Counted from the stretch's first letter, positions 9,107 to 21,513 are shown. The stretch is 64,000 nucleotides of DNA from Arthrobacter globiformis (GCF_003261175.1 NZ_QLNP01000105.1:124001-188000), one strand, 5' to 3'. Notes: generated by a model from the sequence alone, not told the origin. Translations and numbers: made by a program.

Positions 9107-9151
9107 TCTTGTGGAGCTTTTGCTCGGGTGCAGTCGCTGCTGTGGTGCGCG

Positions 9152-9400
9152 TTAGGACGCGCGGCGGGCCCTGGCCGCGCGGCGCTTCAGTGCGCGCCGC
9201 TCGTCCTCGCTCATGCCGCCCCACACGCCGGCGTCCTGTCCGGACTCCAGCGCCCACTGCAGGCAGGTGTCAACGACCGGGCACCGGCGGCAGACGCTCT
9301 TGGCTTCTTCGATCTGCAAAAGCGCGGGGCCAGTATTGCCTACGGGGAAAAACAGCTCCGGGTCCTTGTCAAGGCAGGCCGCGCGGTTACGCCAATCCAT
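9152..9400 (-). CDS. whiB1: WhiB1-like iron-sulfur regulator
   Basis: An 82-residue WhiB-family protein with the four cluster-binding cysteines C9, C37, C40 and C46 (C-x27-C-x2-C-x5-C), the GVWGG turn at residues 58-62 and a basic C-terminus (RRALKRRAARARR) for DNA binding. MDWR at the start and DPELFFPVGN are close to mycobacterial WhiB1, a nitric-oxide-sensitive [4Fe-4S] regulator that binds the principal sigma factor. The ATG at 9400 is the natural start. A CRP-type palindrome lies 40-55 bp upstream and a GC hairpin further up. The identification is confident; the regulon is unknown here. Confidence 0.93.
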   Translation of the reverse strand: MDWRNRAACLDKDPELFFPVGNTGPALLQIEEAKSVCRRCPVVDTCLQWALESGQDAGVWGGMSEDERRALKRRAARARRAS

Positions 9401-9439
9401 GCTGATCAGTCACTCCATTCCTGGGAAGTCAATACCCTT

Positions 9440-9455
9440 TGTGAAAATATTCACT
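9440..9455 (-). promoter_or_regulatory. CRP/FNR-type operator upstream of whiB1
   Basis: The sequence TGTGA-AAATAT-TCACT differs from the CRP consensus TGTGA-N6-TCACA at one position. It lies 40-55 bp upstream of the whiB1 ATG, next to a TTGACT (minus strand, about 9429-9434) that could be a -35 element. In M. tuberculosis whiB1 is controlled by the cAMP receptor protein. The match is visible; binding is inference. Confidence 0.6.
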
Positions 9456-9470
9456 AGGGCTTACATAGGA

Positions 9471-9493
9471 AAGGGGCCCTGGAGGGCCCCCTT
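9471..9493 (-). promoter_or_regulatory. GC-rich hairpin upstream of whiB1
   Basis: An inverted repeat AAGGGGCCCT / AGGGCCCCCTT with a 2-nt GG spacer lies 71-93 bp upstream of the whiB1 start. Read on the minus strand it is followed by TTTCCTAT, like a weak terminator or attenuator. It could isolate the whiB1 promoter or lie in a leader. Function is not known. Confidence 0.35.
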
Positions 9494-9633
9494 GGTCATC
9501 TGGATCAAGCGTTTCATGTTAACGCTGTGTAAACAAGGGGTAGTGGACCACGAAATCCCCAAGAAACGTGAGCGATGCATCACATCGGTGGGCTGTCCCG
9601 CCGTGAGTCGACTATCTCGGGTAGTGTGCCAGT

Positions 9634-10131
9634 GTGTCAAGACCCCCAGAAGACCCGTCCGACCCGTTCGCTGATACCGGAGACGGCGGACTGCCGGAGG
9701 ACCAGGCCTCTGCGGGCACGGATCCTTCGAGTCTCGTCCGTCCCCGCGCCGTCGCCGTGATCTCTGGGATCGTGGCAGCCGAGGCCACGGCCCTGCTGGG
9801 CACAGCAGCCTGGTACGGATTTCAGCTGGCCACCGGTGCGCCTGTCATGTCGTTTTGGGGTGCCGTTTTCACGCTCGCCCTGCTCCTGGCCTTTGCGTCG
9901 TGGCTGTATGCCGTTGCCGTGTTCCTGTTCCGGGGCTTCCGCTGGCCGAGGGCCGGTGCCCTGGTGGCCCAGCTGTTCGTGCTGACCATTGGCTTCCCCA
10001 CGCTCACCGGCGGATTGCCGGCGGCCGGCGCCGCGATGCTGATCCCGGCCGCCACGGCCATCGTCCTGCTGTTCGACAAGCGCGTGATCCGCTTCGCCTC
10101 CCGCGCCGCTTCCGCTCCGCCGGCACTCTAA
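9634..10131 (+). CDS. Small integral membrane protein of unknown function
   Basis: A 165-residue protein with an acidic, disordered N-terminus (about 1-35) and four predicted membrane helices at about 38-62, 71-97, 103-125 and 128-150. The topology resembles small actinobacterial membrane proteins of unknown role. The GTG at 9634 is used; there is no clear Shine-Dalgarno sequence, and TAGTGT sits just upstream, so a leaderless message is possible. Its TAA overlaps, base for base, the TAG of the convergent FHA/FtsK gene (CTAA at 10128-10131). I do not recognise a named family with confidence. Confidence 0.7.
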   Translation: MSRPPEDPSDPFADTGDGGLPEDQASAGTDPSSLVRPRAVAVISGIVAAEATALLGTAAWYGFQLATGAPVMSFWGAVFTLALLLAFASWLYAVAVFLFRGFRWPRAGALVAQLFVLTIGFPTLTGGLPAAGAAMLIPAATAIVLLFDKRVIRFASRAASAPPAL

Positions 10132-13100
10132 CGCCTCCTGACTTTGTCGGCCACCGCCAGTTGGACGGGCACCGCCGTGCCGTCCGCCACGAGCAGGGCG
10201 CGTCCTGGCGGAGGATGGGGATCCGGCTCAATCCGCAGGCCGAAGATGTCGCCATCCAGCGCGCTGCGGGGCGCTATGAGGATGCCTCTGCCGCCACTGC
10301 GGGCTGCCATCGCGAGCGGGACACGCTGGATCAGTGACTGGCTGAACGCGGCTGAGAAAACTGTCGCCCAGCCGCGACTGTTCAGCTCCACGAGTTGCTG
10401 CTGGGAAATGGCAGGCAACATGTCCGCATCATCGACGAGGAGTATGGCGTCCTTTGGCAGGCTTCCTTCTACGGCGTCACGGTGGACCGCAGCCCAAAAG
10501 TCGCCGGGATGTGACGCCGGGCCGGGCTGCAGCCAGCCGGCCGCCAAGGGATTGAGCGCCGGCAGCGAAGCCAGGAACGAGGACTTGCCCGAACCGGCAC
10601 TGCCCAGCACGGCAAGGACAGCGCCTCCCGGCAGGCGCACCCCGGCAGGGGCGGGTTCGTCCCCGCCCATGCCCACCACCAGGCATCGGGCGGCTATACG
10701 CAACGGGTGGGCAGCTGCGGGATCTGATCCGTGCAGAGGGACGTCTGAAGCAGGCCCATCGGAAGCAGCGTCGCCTGAAGTCCGATCCGCTCTGGGCATC
10801 CGGGAGAGCAAGTCCGCCACAGAGAGTTGCACAGGAAGTGGATCCACGCGGAAGGGCTTGACCCGCACCGGCCCCTGCACCGCTTCGCCGAGGGCAATGA
10901 CAGTTCCGGAACCGGCACGTCGACCTCCTGGGATACAGAGCTGGCAGACCGCCTGGCGCCCTGCCGACAAAGCACCGGATGCCACGGCCCGGCCCGGAAC
11001 TGGAGGAAGGTCGGGCATCTTGGGCCATGCCAGCCTGCTCTCGGTGCTGGCGCCCCGCGGGCAGTAGATGCGGTTGGGGATGGCTGCAAAGAACCGCGAC
11101 GTCACGAGTTCCCGGTCGCCGGAGATCACCACGGTGATTCCGGCGCGGTGGCCGTCCCTGGCGATGTCCTGGAGATGGTCCTCGGCGCGGGTCAGAGGGC
11201 CGGAGCGAAGGGCCGATAGCCAGGAACCCCAGCCTGAAATGGCCAGCACCAGCGGCGGCCCGAAAGCTGCCGGGAGCCGGCTGAGCCGCCCGGACGCCTC
11301 GGCCGCCAGGCGCTCCAGCAGGCGTACACCGCGGCGGAGGTCGTCGAGGTTCACAAAGGACCCGGCGCGGTGCGCGCCCGCCATCCCCGCCAAGGACCCG
11401 TCCGCATCGAGGGCATAGAGGTGGCATTCCGTGGGATGGGCCAGCAGCTGTTGCATCGCCACTGACATGGCGTGGGCGGCATCCGGCGATCCTGCCCCGA
11501 TCAGTGCCAGATGCCCATCGGTTCCGGGCCGCCAGGTGAGACCGGCTAGCCGTTGCTCCTCGGGTAGGTCCAGCAGGCCCAGCCCTACGGCCAAGTCCCC
11601 GGCCGTCCCAGGGACGGCCCTTAGAGGGGCGGCGTTTGGAGGGACGGCGTCCGCACGGACAATGTCTGCAGGGACGGCGCTAGCCGCAAGGACGAGGCCA
11701 TCTGCGGTGAATGCGGCCATGTCGGCGGGATTGGTGAGTACGTCCGGAAGCGGCGGGGCCAGCGGACGGCGCACCGGAGAACCGCCCATTCCGGCCCATT
11801 GGGAGGCAGCCAGCTCCACCACAGGCCGGGCGGCGTCCGACGGGGTTGCCGGCGGAAGGCTGCCCGTGACAGAAGGCAGCGTCGCCAGCGCCGCGGTGGC
11901 CTCAAGCACCCTGACCCGGCAAGCCGCAGGGTCCTCGCGGGGGCTGGCAATGGATGCTGACTGGAACTCTTCAGCAGTTTCGGTACCCCTGGCCAGGTAG
12001 GCCCGTCCGGGCCGGTTGACGGGTATCGCCGATGCCGCATTGTTGCCGATCACGTCGGCTGACTCGTGCGCGGACTGCACCCGAAGGGCGATGCTCGTGG
12101 TGACGTTGGCCCGGATGTCCGCTGTGAGAGCCCCCTGCGGGCGCTGGGTTGCCATGATCAGGTGGATGCCCAGGGAGCGGCCAATGGCAGCGATCCTCAT
12201 CAGCGCGGTGAGGGTTTCCGGAGCGTCATCGACGAGCATCCGGAACTCATCGATGATGAGGATGAGCTGGGGGAGGGGCGGTCCGCCAGCAGCCGACATG
12301 CGATAAGCGGCCAGGTCAGGGGCGCCGGCTGCGGCTAACAGCTGCTCACGTGTGCGGACTTCCGCCCGCAGTGACACAATCGTGCGCTCCAGCTGGTTGC
12401 TGGCCAGGTCCGTCAGCATGCCGACGCAGTGCGGGATGCCAGTCAGCGGACTGAGTCCGGACCCGCCCTTGAAGTCGAAGAAGAGGACATTGACGCGGTC
12501 CGGCGGGTAGCACAGGGCCAGCCCGGCGGTAATCGTGCGAAGCAGCTCCGATTTCCCGGCACCCGTGGTGCCCGCAACGAGGACGTGCGGGCCATCCGCC
12601 TCAAGATCCAGAACACGCACACCCCGGTCGGTGCGGCCCAGGGGAATGATGAGTCCCGGCTCCAACCTGCCTGCCGCCCAGCGCTTGGCGGTCGCAGGAG
12701 CCGACAGGTCAAGGACATCGCCCAGCCCGCAGCTCGCAGGGAGCGGATGTCCGTCGGCCGGCATCCCAGGGAGGGACTGGCGGTATGTCCGGCAGTAGCG
12801 GTCGAAAACGCCGGACGGCACCAGGTCTGCAACGAAGCGGCGATGCCCAGCCCGCACCCGAAGCGTGGCCCAGCGCTCGCCGAGTTCAATGTCGGTTTCC
12901 GACGGCTGATGTTCCAGGCCCGGCAGATGGACCACCCGCCATCCGAGACCGCGGGCAGTTGTGATGATGCCGGCCTCAGGGGTGCCGTCTGCTGCTTCGC
13001 CGAAGAGCAGGAGAACGCGGGAAGCATCCGGTCCGCCGGACGTGTCCGTCACTGCCGCCAGAGTGTCAGGGATCCTTGAATGGAGTGAGACGCCCGGAAG

Positions 13101-14360
13101 GAATCGCGCCGCGAGCGGCAGGGCAGAAGCCGGTCCATGAATCGCGATCCGGGTACCCCTGGCCAGCGGATATCCCGTGAGCTGCATCAGGAACGAGTGG
13201 ACCAGACCGTGTACCTCCGGCTCTGGCCCCCGGACGGAAAGGACCGCAAGGCCAGGATCAAGGAGCAGCGGCACCGCGCCGAGCCCAGGGGGTTTGAAGC
13301 CCGGCTGGTTCGGCTCCAGGCGTATGTTGACCAATTGTTCAGCCAGGCCAAGCCTAAGCCAGACGCCTGGCGCAGGCCTTGGCGCCTCCTTGTACTCCGG
13401 CATCTCCCGTTCGGCACTCCGGCTGGTGCCGGCAGGGCTCCGCGCGGGAACCGCAGCGCTCAGAGCAAGATCAGCAGCGGACGGTGCGGACCGCCGTCGT
13501 CGATCCTGATCCTGCGCAACCGCCGCAGCGACTGCCGATCTGAGCTCGCGGCGCTGCCGGGCGCCCGAGAACACGGGGACAAGCAGAGACACTGCCGACA
13601 CTGCGGTGAAGGCCAGGAACATCCACGACCCCGTCACCAGCACCAGCCCCACACCTATGATTACGGGGAGAAGCGCCCCGAGGAGCAGCATGGACCGACC
13701 CGCCGGCACAGCCGGGTGTAACACGGTCAGTGGCTCGGCCACAGAGCTCCCAGCGAACGCGAGCTCGGCGTCCCGTGCCCCTGACGGCGCAGCCAGCACG
13801 ACCGACATGGACGAATTGCCGCAACGAATACGGGAACCGATCGCGACGGTTGTTTTTGACACCCGTTTGCCGTCGACCTCGGTTCCATTAATGCTGCCAA
13901 GATCCACAAGGGTCAGTGACTTATCCGTAACCTCGAGTCTGGCGTGCTCGCGGGAGAGATCAGCATCCGGAATCGTCAGCTCGGCGTTGGTGCGGCCGAT
14001 CCGGTAACTTCCCCGTCGCAGCGGAAGGACAGAGCCGGCCGCGGGGCCGCTGTCCACCACGAGGAGCACGGCAGCAGGAGGTTCGCCGGCCGGTCCCGCC
14101 CCGGGCACGGCGGCGTCGGACTCGCCACCGGTGGAAGGACCGTCCACCAGAACAGCCCCATTGATGAGGGGGCTTCTGCCGACTGTCATCACGCCCAGGC
14201 GCCTGCCCTCCACCGACAGCCTGCCGGTCTGGAAGCGGCGCGAGAGTTCGGTTTCCAGATCAGACCCTGGGCACCCGTCCGGAGCCGACACCGTCAGCTC
14301 GACCGGCCCGCCTTGGGATAGGGACCCTGGAGCACGCACCAGTGTGCACTGCAGTTCCAT
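10128..14360 (-). CDS. FHA-domain FtsK/SpoIIIE ATPase, EccC-like (type VII secretion family)
   Basis: A 1410-residue protein. An FHA domain (about 100-190, with GRTNAELTIPD, SREHA and GSINGT) is followed by two membrane helices (about 222-265). The first FtsK/SpoIIIE domain has Walker A GTTGAGKSE near 603 and Walker B LILIIDEF near 703. A second domain has a degenerate P-loop (GAGSPDA, about 955). A third has Walker A GSAGSGKSS near 1257 and LLVDDAD near 1310. The three-ATPase layout is that of EccC, the type VII secretion motor; the fused FHA suggests phosphothreonine control. The ATG at 14360 has AAAGG 9 nt upstream. No WXG100 substrate, EccB, EccD or EccE is in the window, so it is an orphan here. 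Confidence 0.85.
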   Translation of the reverse strand: MELQCTLVRAPGSLSQGGPVELTVSAPDGCPGSDLETELSRRFQTGRLSVEGRRLGVMTVGRSPLINGAVLVDGPSTGGESDAAVPGAGPAGEPPAAVLLVVDSGPAAGSVLPLRRGSYRIGRTNAELTIPDADLSREHARLEVTDKSLTLVDLGSINGTEVDGKRVSKTTVAIGSRIRCGNSSMSVVLAAPSGARDAELAFAGSSVAEPLTVLHPAVPAGRSMLLLGALLPVIIGVGLVLVTGSWMFLAFTAVSAVSLLVPVFSGARQRRELRSAVAAAVAQDQDRRRRSAPSAADLALSAAVPARSPAGTSRSAEREMPEYKEAPRPAPGVWLRLGLAEQLVNIRLEPNQPGFKPPGLGAVPLLLDPGLAVLSVRGPEPEVHGLVHSFLMQLTGYPLARGTRIAIHGPASALPLAARFLPGVSLHSRIPDTLAAVTDTSGGPDASRVLLLFGEAADGTPEAGIITTARGLGWRVVHLPGLEHQPSETDIELGERWATLRVRAGHRRFVADLVPSGVFDRYCRTYRQSLPGMPADGHPLPASCGLGDVLDLSAPATAKRWAAGRLEPGLIIPLGRTDRGVRVLDLEADGPHVLVAGTTGAGKSELLRTITAGLALCYPPDRVNVLFFDFKGGSGLSPLTGIPHCVGMLTDLASNQLERTIVSLRAEVRTREQLLAAAGAPDLAAYRMSAAGGPPLPQLILIIDEFRMLVDDAPETLTALMRIAAIGRSLGIHLIMATQRPQGALTADIRANVTTSIALRVQSAHESADVIGNNAASAIPVNRPGRAYLARGTETAEEFQSASIASPREDPAACRVRVLEATAALATLPSVTGSLPPATPSDAARPVVELAASQWAGMGGSPVRRPLAPPLPDVLTNPADMAAFTADGLVLAASAVPADIVRADAVPPNAAPLRAVPGTAGDLAVGLGLLDLPEEQRLAGLTWRPGTDGHLALIGAGSPDAAHAMSVAMQQLLAHPTECHLYALDADGSLAGMAGAHRAGSFVNLDDLRRGVRLLERLAAEASGRLSRLPAAFGPPLVLAISGWGSWLSALRSGPLTRAEDHLQDIARDGHRAGITVVISGDRELVTSRFFAAIPNRIYCPRGASTESRLAWPKMPDLPPVPGRAVASGALSAGRQAVCQLCIPGGRRAGSGTVIALGEAVQGPVRVKPFRVDPLPVQLSVADLLSRMPRADRTSGDAASDGPASDVPLHGSDPAAAHPLRIAARCLVVGMGGDEPAPAGVRLPGGAVLAVLGSAGSGKSSFLASLPALNPLAAGWLQPGPASHPGDFWAAVHRDAVEGSLPKDAILLVDDADMLPAISQQQLVELNSRGWATVFSAAFSQSLIQRVPLAMAARSGGRGILIAPRSALDGDIFGLRIEPDPHPPPGRALLVADGTAVPVQLAVADKVRRR

Positions 14361-14436
14361 TCGTGTCCGCCTTTCCGGGTCTTTGGTGGAAACGCTAGCC
14401 CTCATCACATGCGAGCCGACTCTGTATATCGGTGTA

Positions 14437-14445
14437 TGTGGATAA
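14437..14445 (-). promoter_or_regulatory. TTATCCACA box ahead of the FHA/FtsK gene
   Basis: On the minus strand this reads TTATCCACA, 77 bp upstream of the FHA/FtsK start and in the same orientation as the gene. The identical 9-mer precedes the two Tad pilus segments. A TTGACG lies about 12 nt further upstream and may be a -35 element. The function of the box is inference. Confidence 0.4.
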
Positions 14446-17752
<3,307 letters not shown>

Positions 17753-17756
<4 letters not shown>

Positions 17757-18631
17757 CCTCTCCCGACGCGGAGCTGGTTAGGCCGGGTCTGGGCCGTGGT
17801 CTCAATGACGTCGTCCGATCCAGGTTTCTGCTGAAGCTGTTGGTTCGAAAGGAACTGAAGGTCAGGTACCGGGGATCTGTCCTCGGTCTGCTCTGGTCCT
17901 ATGTGAAGCCGGGAATGCAGTTCATCGTCTTCTACGTAGCACTGGGGGTTTTCCTCGGACTGGAAAGCAGCCCGAGGAACCCGGATGGCCTTCCAAACTA
18001 TGCGATCTACCTGTTTTCCGGAATAGTTTTGATTAACTTTTTCAGTGAGGCGCTTGGGAACGCTTCCCGGTCAATCGTGAATAACGGCGGTCTGATCAAG
18101 AAGATTTACCTCCCGCGGGAGCTGTTTCCGGTGGCTTCCGTGTGGGTATCAGCCGTGCATTTTTTCCCGCAGCTCGTTATTCTCGTGGTTGCTTGCATGT
18201 TTGCTGGCTGGCATCCCTCCTTGATCCAGCTGGTTGCCGCAGCTGCGGGCTTCGTTGTGGTGGGGCTCCTGGCTACGGGCCTGGGACTGTTGTTCGGTGC
18301 AGCGAACGTCTATTTCCGTGACTCCGAGAACTTCGTCGACATGCTGCTGATGGTGGCAACCTGGGCGTCGCCGGTGATGTACGCCTGGACTATGGTGGCG
18401 AAGGAGATAGGGGAGTTCTGGTACAACGTCTATCAGCTCAACCCGATAACGGTGGCTGTGGAGGCATTCCACTTTGCCTTCTGGGTGCCAACAACTGACG
18501 GGAACTTCCCGCTGCCCCCGCACTTGCTGTCCTGGTGGCTGCCCGTGGCGCTGCTCATATCCGCAGCCGTTCTGGGACTCGGCCAACTGACATTCCGCCG
18601 ACTGGAGGGCCGTTTTGCTCAAGAGCTCTGA
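17753..18631 (+). CDS. wzm: ABC-2 polysaccharide export permease (Wzm/TagG/RfbD family)
   Basis: A 292-residue membrane protein with a cytoplasmic N-terminal amphipathic region (LLVRKELKVRYRGSVLGLLW, typical of this family) and about six membrane helices between residues 55 and 280. It forms the channel of an ABC transporter that flips a lipid-linked polysaccharide across the membrane. Start ATG overlaps the glfT2 stop (ATGA), and the end overlaps the ATPase gene by 17 nt. In mycobacteria the homologous pair Rv3783-Rv3781 is linked to galactan export. The substrate is therefore inferred to be the galactofuranan made by the two upstream genes. Confidence 0.92.
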
Positions 18632-19358
18632 AACAACGACGGCAATCGAAGTCAAGAACATCAGCAAGCAGTTCGTGCTTCGACACACGCGGTCCATCAA
18701 GGAAGCCATCGTCTGGCTGCTGAAGGGCCGCAAGGGCGACCTCTCAGAGAAATTCCACGCCCTCCGCGACGTTTCCGTGGAAATCGGCCAAGGGGAAGCC
18801 GTGGCGCTGCTGGGTCTGAACGGGTCGGGAAAGTCCACGCTGCTCAAGCACATTTCGGGTGTCATGCTTCCCGACAGTGGAACCATAAGGACACGCGGGC
18901 GTGTGGCCGGGCTCATCGAAGTCGGTGCAGGCTTCCACCATGACCTCTCGGGCAGGGACAACGTCTTTCTCAACGGTGCGATCCTCGGAATGAGCGAGGA
19001 GGACATCAGGGAGAAGTTTGATTCGATCGTCGAATTTGCTGAAATCGGCAAATTCATCGATACGGAGGTGAGATTCTATTCATCCGGCATGTACCTCCGG
19101 CTGGCGTTTTCCGTGGCCGTCCACACGGACCCCGAGGTCTTTCTCGTGGATGAAATACTCGCGGTCGGCGATGAGCCATTCCAGAAGAAATGCATTTCAA
19201 AAATTCAGGACCTGGCTGCGGAAGGCAAGACACTTGTCGTTGTCAGCCATGACCTGGATCTGGTCTCGCGGATTTGCCAGCGGGGCATCCTGCTGGAGGG
19301 CGGCAACGTGACCTTTGACGGGCCGATCGAAGAGGCTGTGGCGACCCTGCGCCGTTAG
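18615..19358 (+). CDS. wzt: ABC polysaccharide export ATPase (Wzt/TagH/RfbE family)
   Basis: A 247-residue nucleotide-binding subunit. Walker A is GLNGSGKST near residue 68, the signature region reads YSSGMYLRLAFS and Walker B is VFLVDEIL. It powers the adjacent permease. It lacks the C-terminal carbohydrate-binding domain found in Wzt proteins that read a capped chain end, so export here probably does not depend on a terminal modification (inference). The start is TTG at 18615 with GGAGGG upstream, inside the permease gene. A strong terminator follows at 19381-19434. Confidence 0.93.
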   Translation: MLKSSETTTAIEVKNISKQFVLRHTRSIKEAIVWLLKGRKGDLSEKFHALRDVSVEIGQGEAVALLGLNGSGKSTLLKHISGVMLPDSGTIRTRGRVAGLIEVGAGFHHDLSGRDNVFLNGAILGMSEEDIREKFDSIVEFAEIGKFIDTEVRFYSSGMYLRLAFSVAVHTDPEVFLVDEILAVGDEPFQKKCISKIQDLAAEGKTLVVVSHDLDLVSRICQRGILLEGGNVTFDGPIEEAVATLRR

Positions 19359-19380
19359 GTACTTCGACAGCCGACTTCGA

Positions 19381-19434
19381 CAGACAACAATAGAGGCAAC
19401 CGACAATCATGTCGGTTGCCTCTATTGTTGTCTG
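19381..19434. terminator. Bidirectional terminator after the galactofuranan operon
   Basis: A perfect 25-bp inverted repeat (19381-19405 and 19410-19434) with a 4-nt ATCA loop lies between two convergent genes. The stem is unusually A/T-rich for this genome and has no long U tract, but its length makes it a likely stop for both transcripts. Confidence 0.85.
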
Positions 19435-19443
19435 TCGGGCTGC

Positions 19444-21513
19444 CTAGCCTTGGCCGTTCCGAAACTCCCCACAGCCTGTCACCTTATACAGCTTGGCCGA
19501 GCCCTGCTGGTCCACCAGTGTCAGACCCGTTGCGCTTTCCGCGTGGTCCATGGCCGTGTTGGGGTGCGCACCGCCGTGCACTTCGCGTTCGTCGAACTTC
19601 AGGGCGAACTGGACGTTTAGCTTCCGTGCTGCCGGGCACACGGAGGGATCTGCGCCGGCCTCGTCGATCTTGCTCATCACAATGAGCTCTTCCGGGCTGC
19701 GCTTTCCTACGACGTGGGGGACCACTGCCTGCCGTTGCGACATACCCTCGGTGAGGGAAGCGCCCGTGAAAGGATCTCCGTAGACCCGGGAATTGGACGG
19801 AACCGTTTTAGGGAGACGTTCCAGGAGTTCCTTCTCATCGGTTGAAAGCAGGGGCGAGTTGGGACCGATCCTGTAATTCGAGGCGGCAATCTGCTGCTCG
19901 GTGCCAACGGAACCGAACTGTGCACCGACGGCGACGGCCACGACGCCCAGAACCAGGACACCGGCCGGGACGATCCTGTCGAGGCTGTTCCTTCCTGACA
20001 TACGGAGGGCGCCGCTAGTGAATTCTCCCAGGCGGAGTCTCGTGGTCGTGTCCGCCAGACCCCGCAGGATGCTCTCCCCGCCGAGGACGGCCAGTGGCAG
20101 AAGGACAACGGGAAGCATCGCGGCAAGCCTGTACGAGTCGTTGTACCAGACCCCAGTGAGGAAGTGGCGGGTCTCACTCTGCGGGAGCGCTGACGCCACG
20201 ACGAAGAGTCCCGAGGCAACGGTGGCCATGCCAAGAACCCACACGAGCTTACGGCGTGCGATAGATGCCACCAGACCAGCAACAAGCAGAACCAACATCG
20301 CCAGCGAAACGTGGCGCCTTTGCGGTCCTGCTCCGAGAATCTCGCCGATTGCCTGTGAAACAGTCTGATACGGCTTCCATTGGGATGACGTAAGGCTCTG
20401 GCCGGCGAGGTCCCAGCCCAGGAACGCCAACGGCACGTAGACAGCGACCATTGCTGCGAAAGCGATCAGTACTGCCGCCCTGACCTGCCCTGCGCGGTAG
20501 CCGGCACCCAGCCGGAAAAGCTTGACGAAAAGCAGCGGCAGCGCGAGACCCACCAGGGCGACGACAAAGCTGGGATGTGCCAGTGCGAGGCCCGGCACGA
20601 CCAGGACGCCCTGGCAGAGCACCGGTACGACCCGCCGCTTTGTCGGGTTGAGGCCCAGAAGGTCGATGATGAGCGCCAAAGCCACGGGCATGATGGCAAT
20701 GGCCAGGAGGTTGGGATAAAGGACGCCGAAGTCGATCATCAGATACGGGAAGGAACTGAAGCCGGCGGCAACCGCTCCGGCCAGCAGCATGGGCAAGACC
20801 TTGCCGCTGGAGATTCGGCTCGTCAAGTACATGGTGCCCAGGGGCCAGATCACCGCAGCGATCACGATGTTTGCCGCGGTGATGGCCTGGGGGACGGAGA
20901 CCGAAGCCGCTGAAGCGACAAGCGCAACCAGATCGTGCCAGGCGGCGGGATAGAACGCCGCTGAAGATTCGGTCAGGTTTCCCAGCGTCAGCGACGACCC
21001 GGAACCCGTCAGTAGGATGTGACCCACCGCATTGAGATGGAAAATGTTGTCATAGGTCTGGGAAATGCTGTCCGGAGCACCGATGATTCTGGCAAAGCGG
21101 ACCGCGATAATGACTGCCGGTATCGCGAAGGCGACGAGGATGGCACCGCGCCTGACCCACTCCTGGGCTGAAGTCAGGGCGGGGCCGTTTTCAGCGTCGC
21201 CACCGGTTCCGTTGTCGAACGCCCTTCGCGGCTGCGCCCCGAAGGCGATGCCGCGCATGGCCAGCACATAGCGGAGAACCAGTGCGGCCACTGTGAGGAT
21301 CACGGCACAGCCGGCCACCGGGATAATCCCGTAGTCAATGTTGGCGTACGGAGCTGCCACAGCAACGACGCCGGCGATGGTGACCGTCGTCGGACCGGAT
21401 ACCGCAAAGAGAGGAAGGCCCCTGACGCCTGCTCCGCGCATAACCACGAGCCCGGGCCCCAGGAAGATCACTGCTGCCAGCAGCAAAACGGGCACGAATG
21501 TCACCCAGGGCAT
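19444..21513 (-). CDS. Large polytopic membrane protein, DUF6541-like
   Basis: A 689-residue protein with about a dozen or more hydrophobic helices across residues 1-520 and a soluble extracellular C-terminal part of about 150 residues. The layout recalls GT-C glycosyltransferases and the actinobacterial DUF6541 family, often found in cell-wall polysaccharide loci. The family name is from memory of the pattern and should be checked. An acidic residue pair typical of GT-C enzymes is not obvious in the first loop. The ATG at 21513 has GAGGAG upstream. It is divergent from a GT2 gene and convergent with wzt, which supports a role in surface glycan assembly. The biochemical function is unknown. 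Confidence 0.75.
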   Translation of the reverse strand: MPWVTFVPVLLLAAVIFLGPGLVVMRGAGVRGLPLFAVSGPTTVTIAGVVAVAAPYANIDYGIIPVAGCAVILTVAALVLRYVLAMRGIAFGAQPRRAFDNGTGGDAENGPALTSAQEWVRRGAILVAFAIPAVIIAVRFARIIGAPDSISQTYDNIFHLNAVGHILLTGSGSSLTLGNLTESSAAFYPAAWHDLVALVASAASVSVPQAITAANIVIAAVIWPLGTMYLTSRISSGKVLPMLLAGAVAAGFSSFPYLMIDFGVLYPNLLAIAIMPVALALIIDLLGLNPTKRRVVPVLCQGVLVVPGLALAHPSFVVALVGLALPLLFVKLFRLGAGYRAGQVRAAVLIAFAAMVAVYVPLAFLGWDLAGQSLTSSQWKPYQTVSQAIGEILGAGPQRRHVSLAMLVLLVAGLVASIARRKLVWVLGMATVASGLFVVASALPQSETRHFLTGVWYNDSYRLAAMLPVVLLPLAVLGGESILRGLADTTTRLRLGEFTSGALRMSGRNSLDRIVPAGVLVLGVVAVAVGAQFGSVGTEQQIAASNYRIGPNSPLLSTDEKELLERLPKTVPSNSRVYGDPFTGASLTEGMSQRQAVVPHVVGKRSPEELIVMSKIDEAGADPSVCPAARKLNVQFALKFDEREVHGGAHPNTAMDHAESATGLTLVDQQGSAKLYKVTGCGEFRNGQG

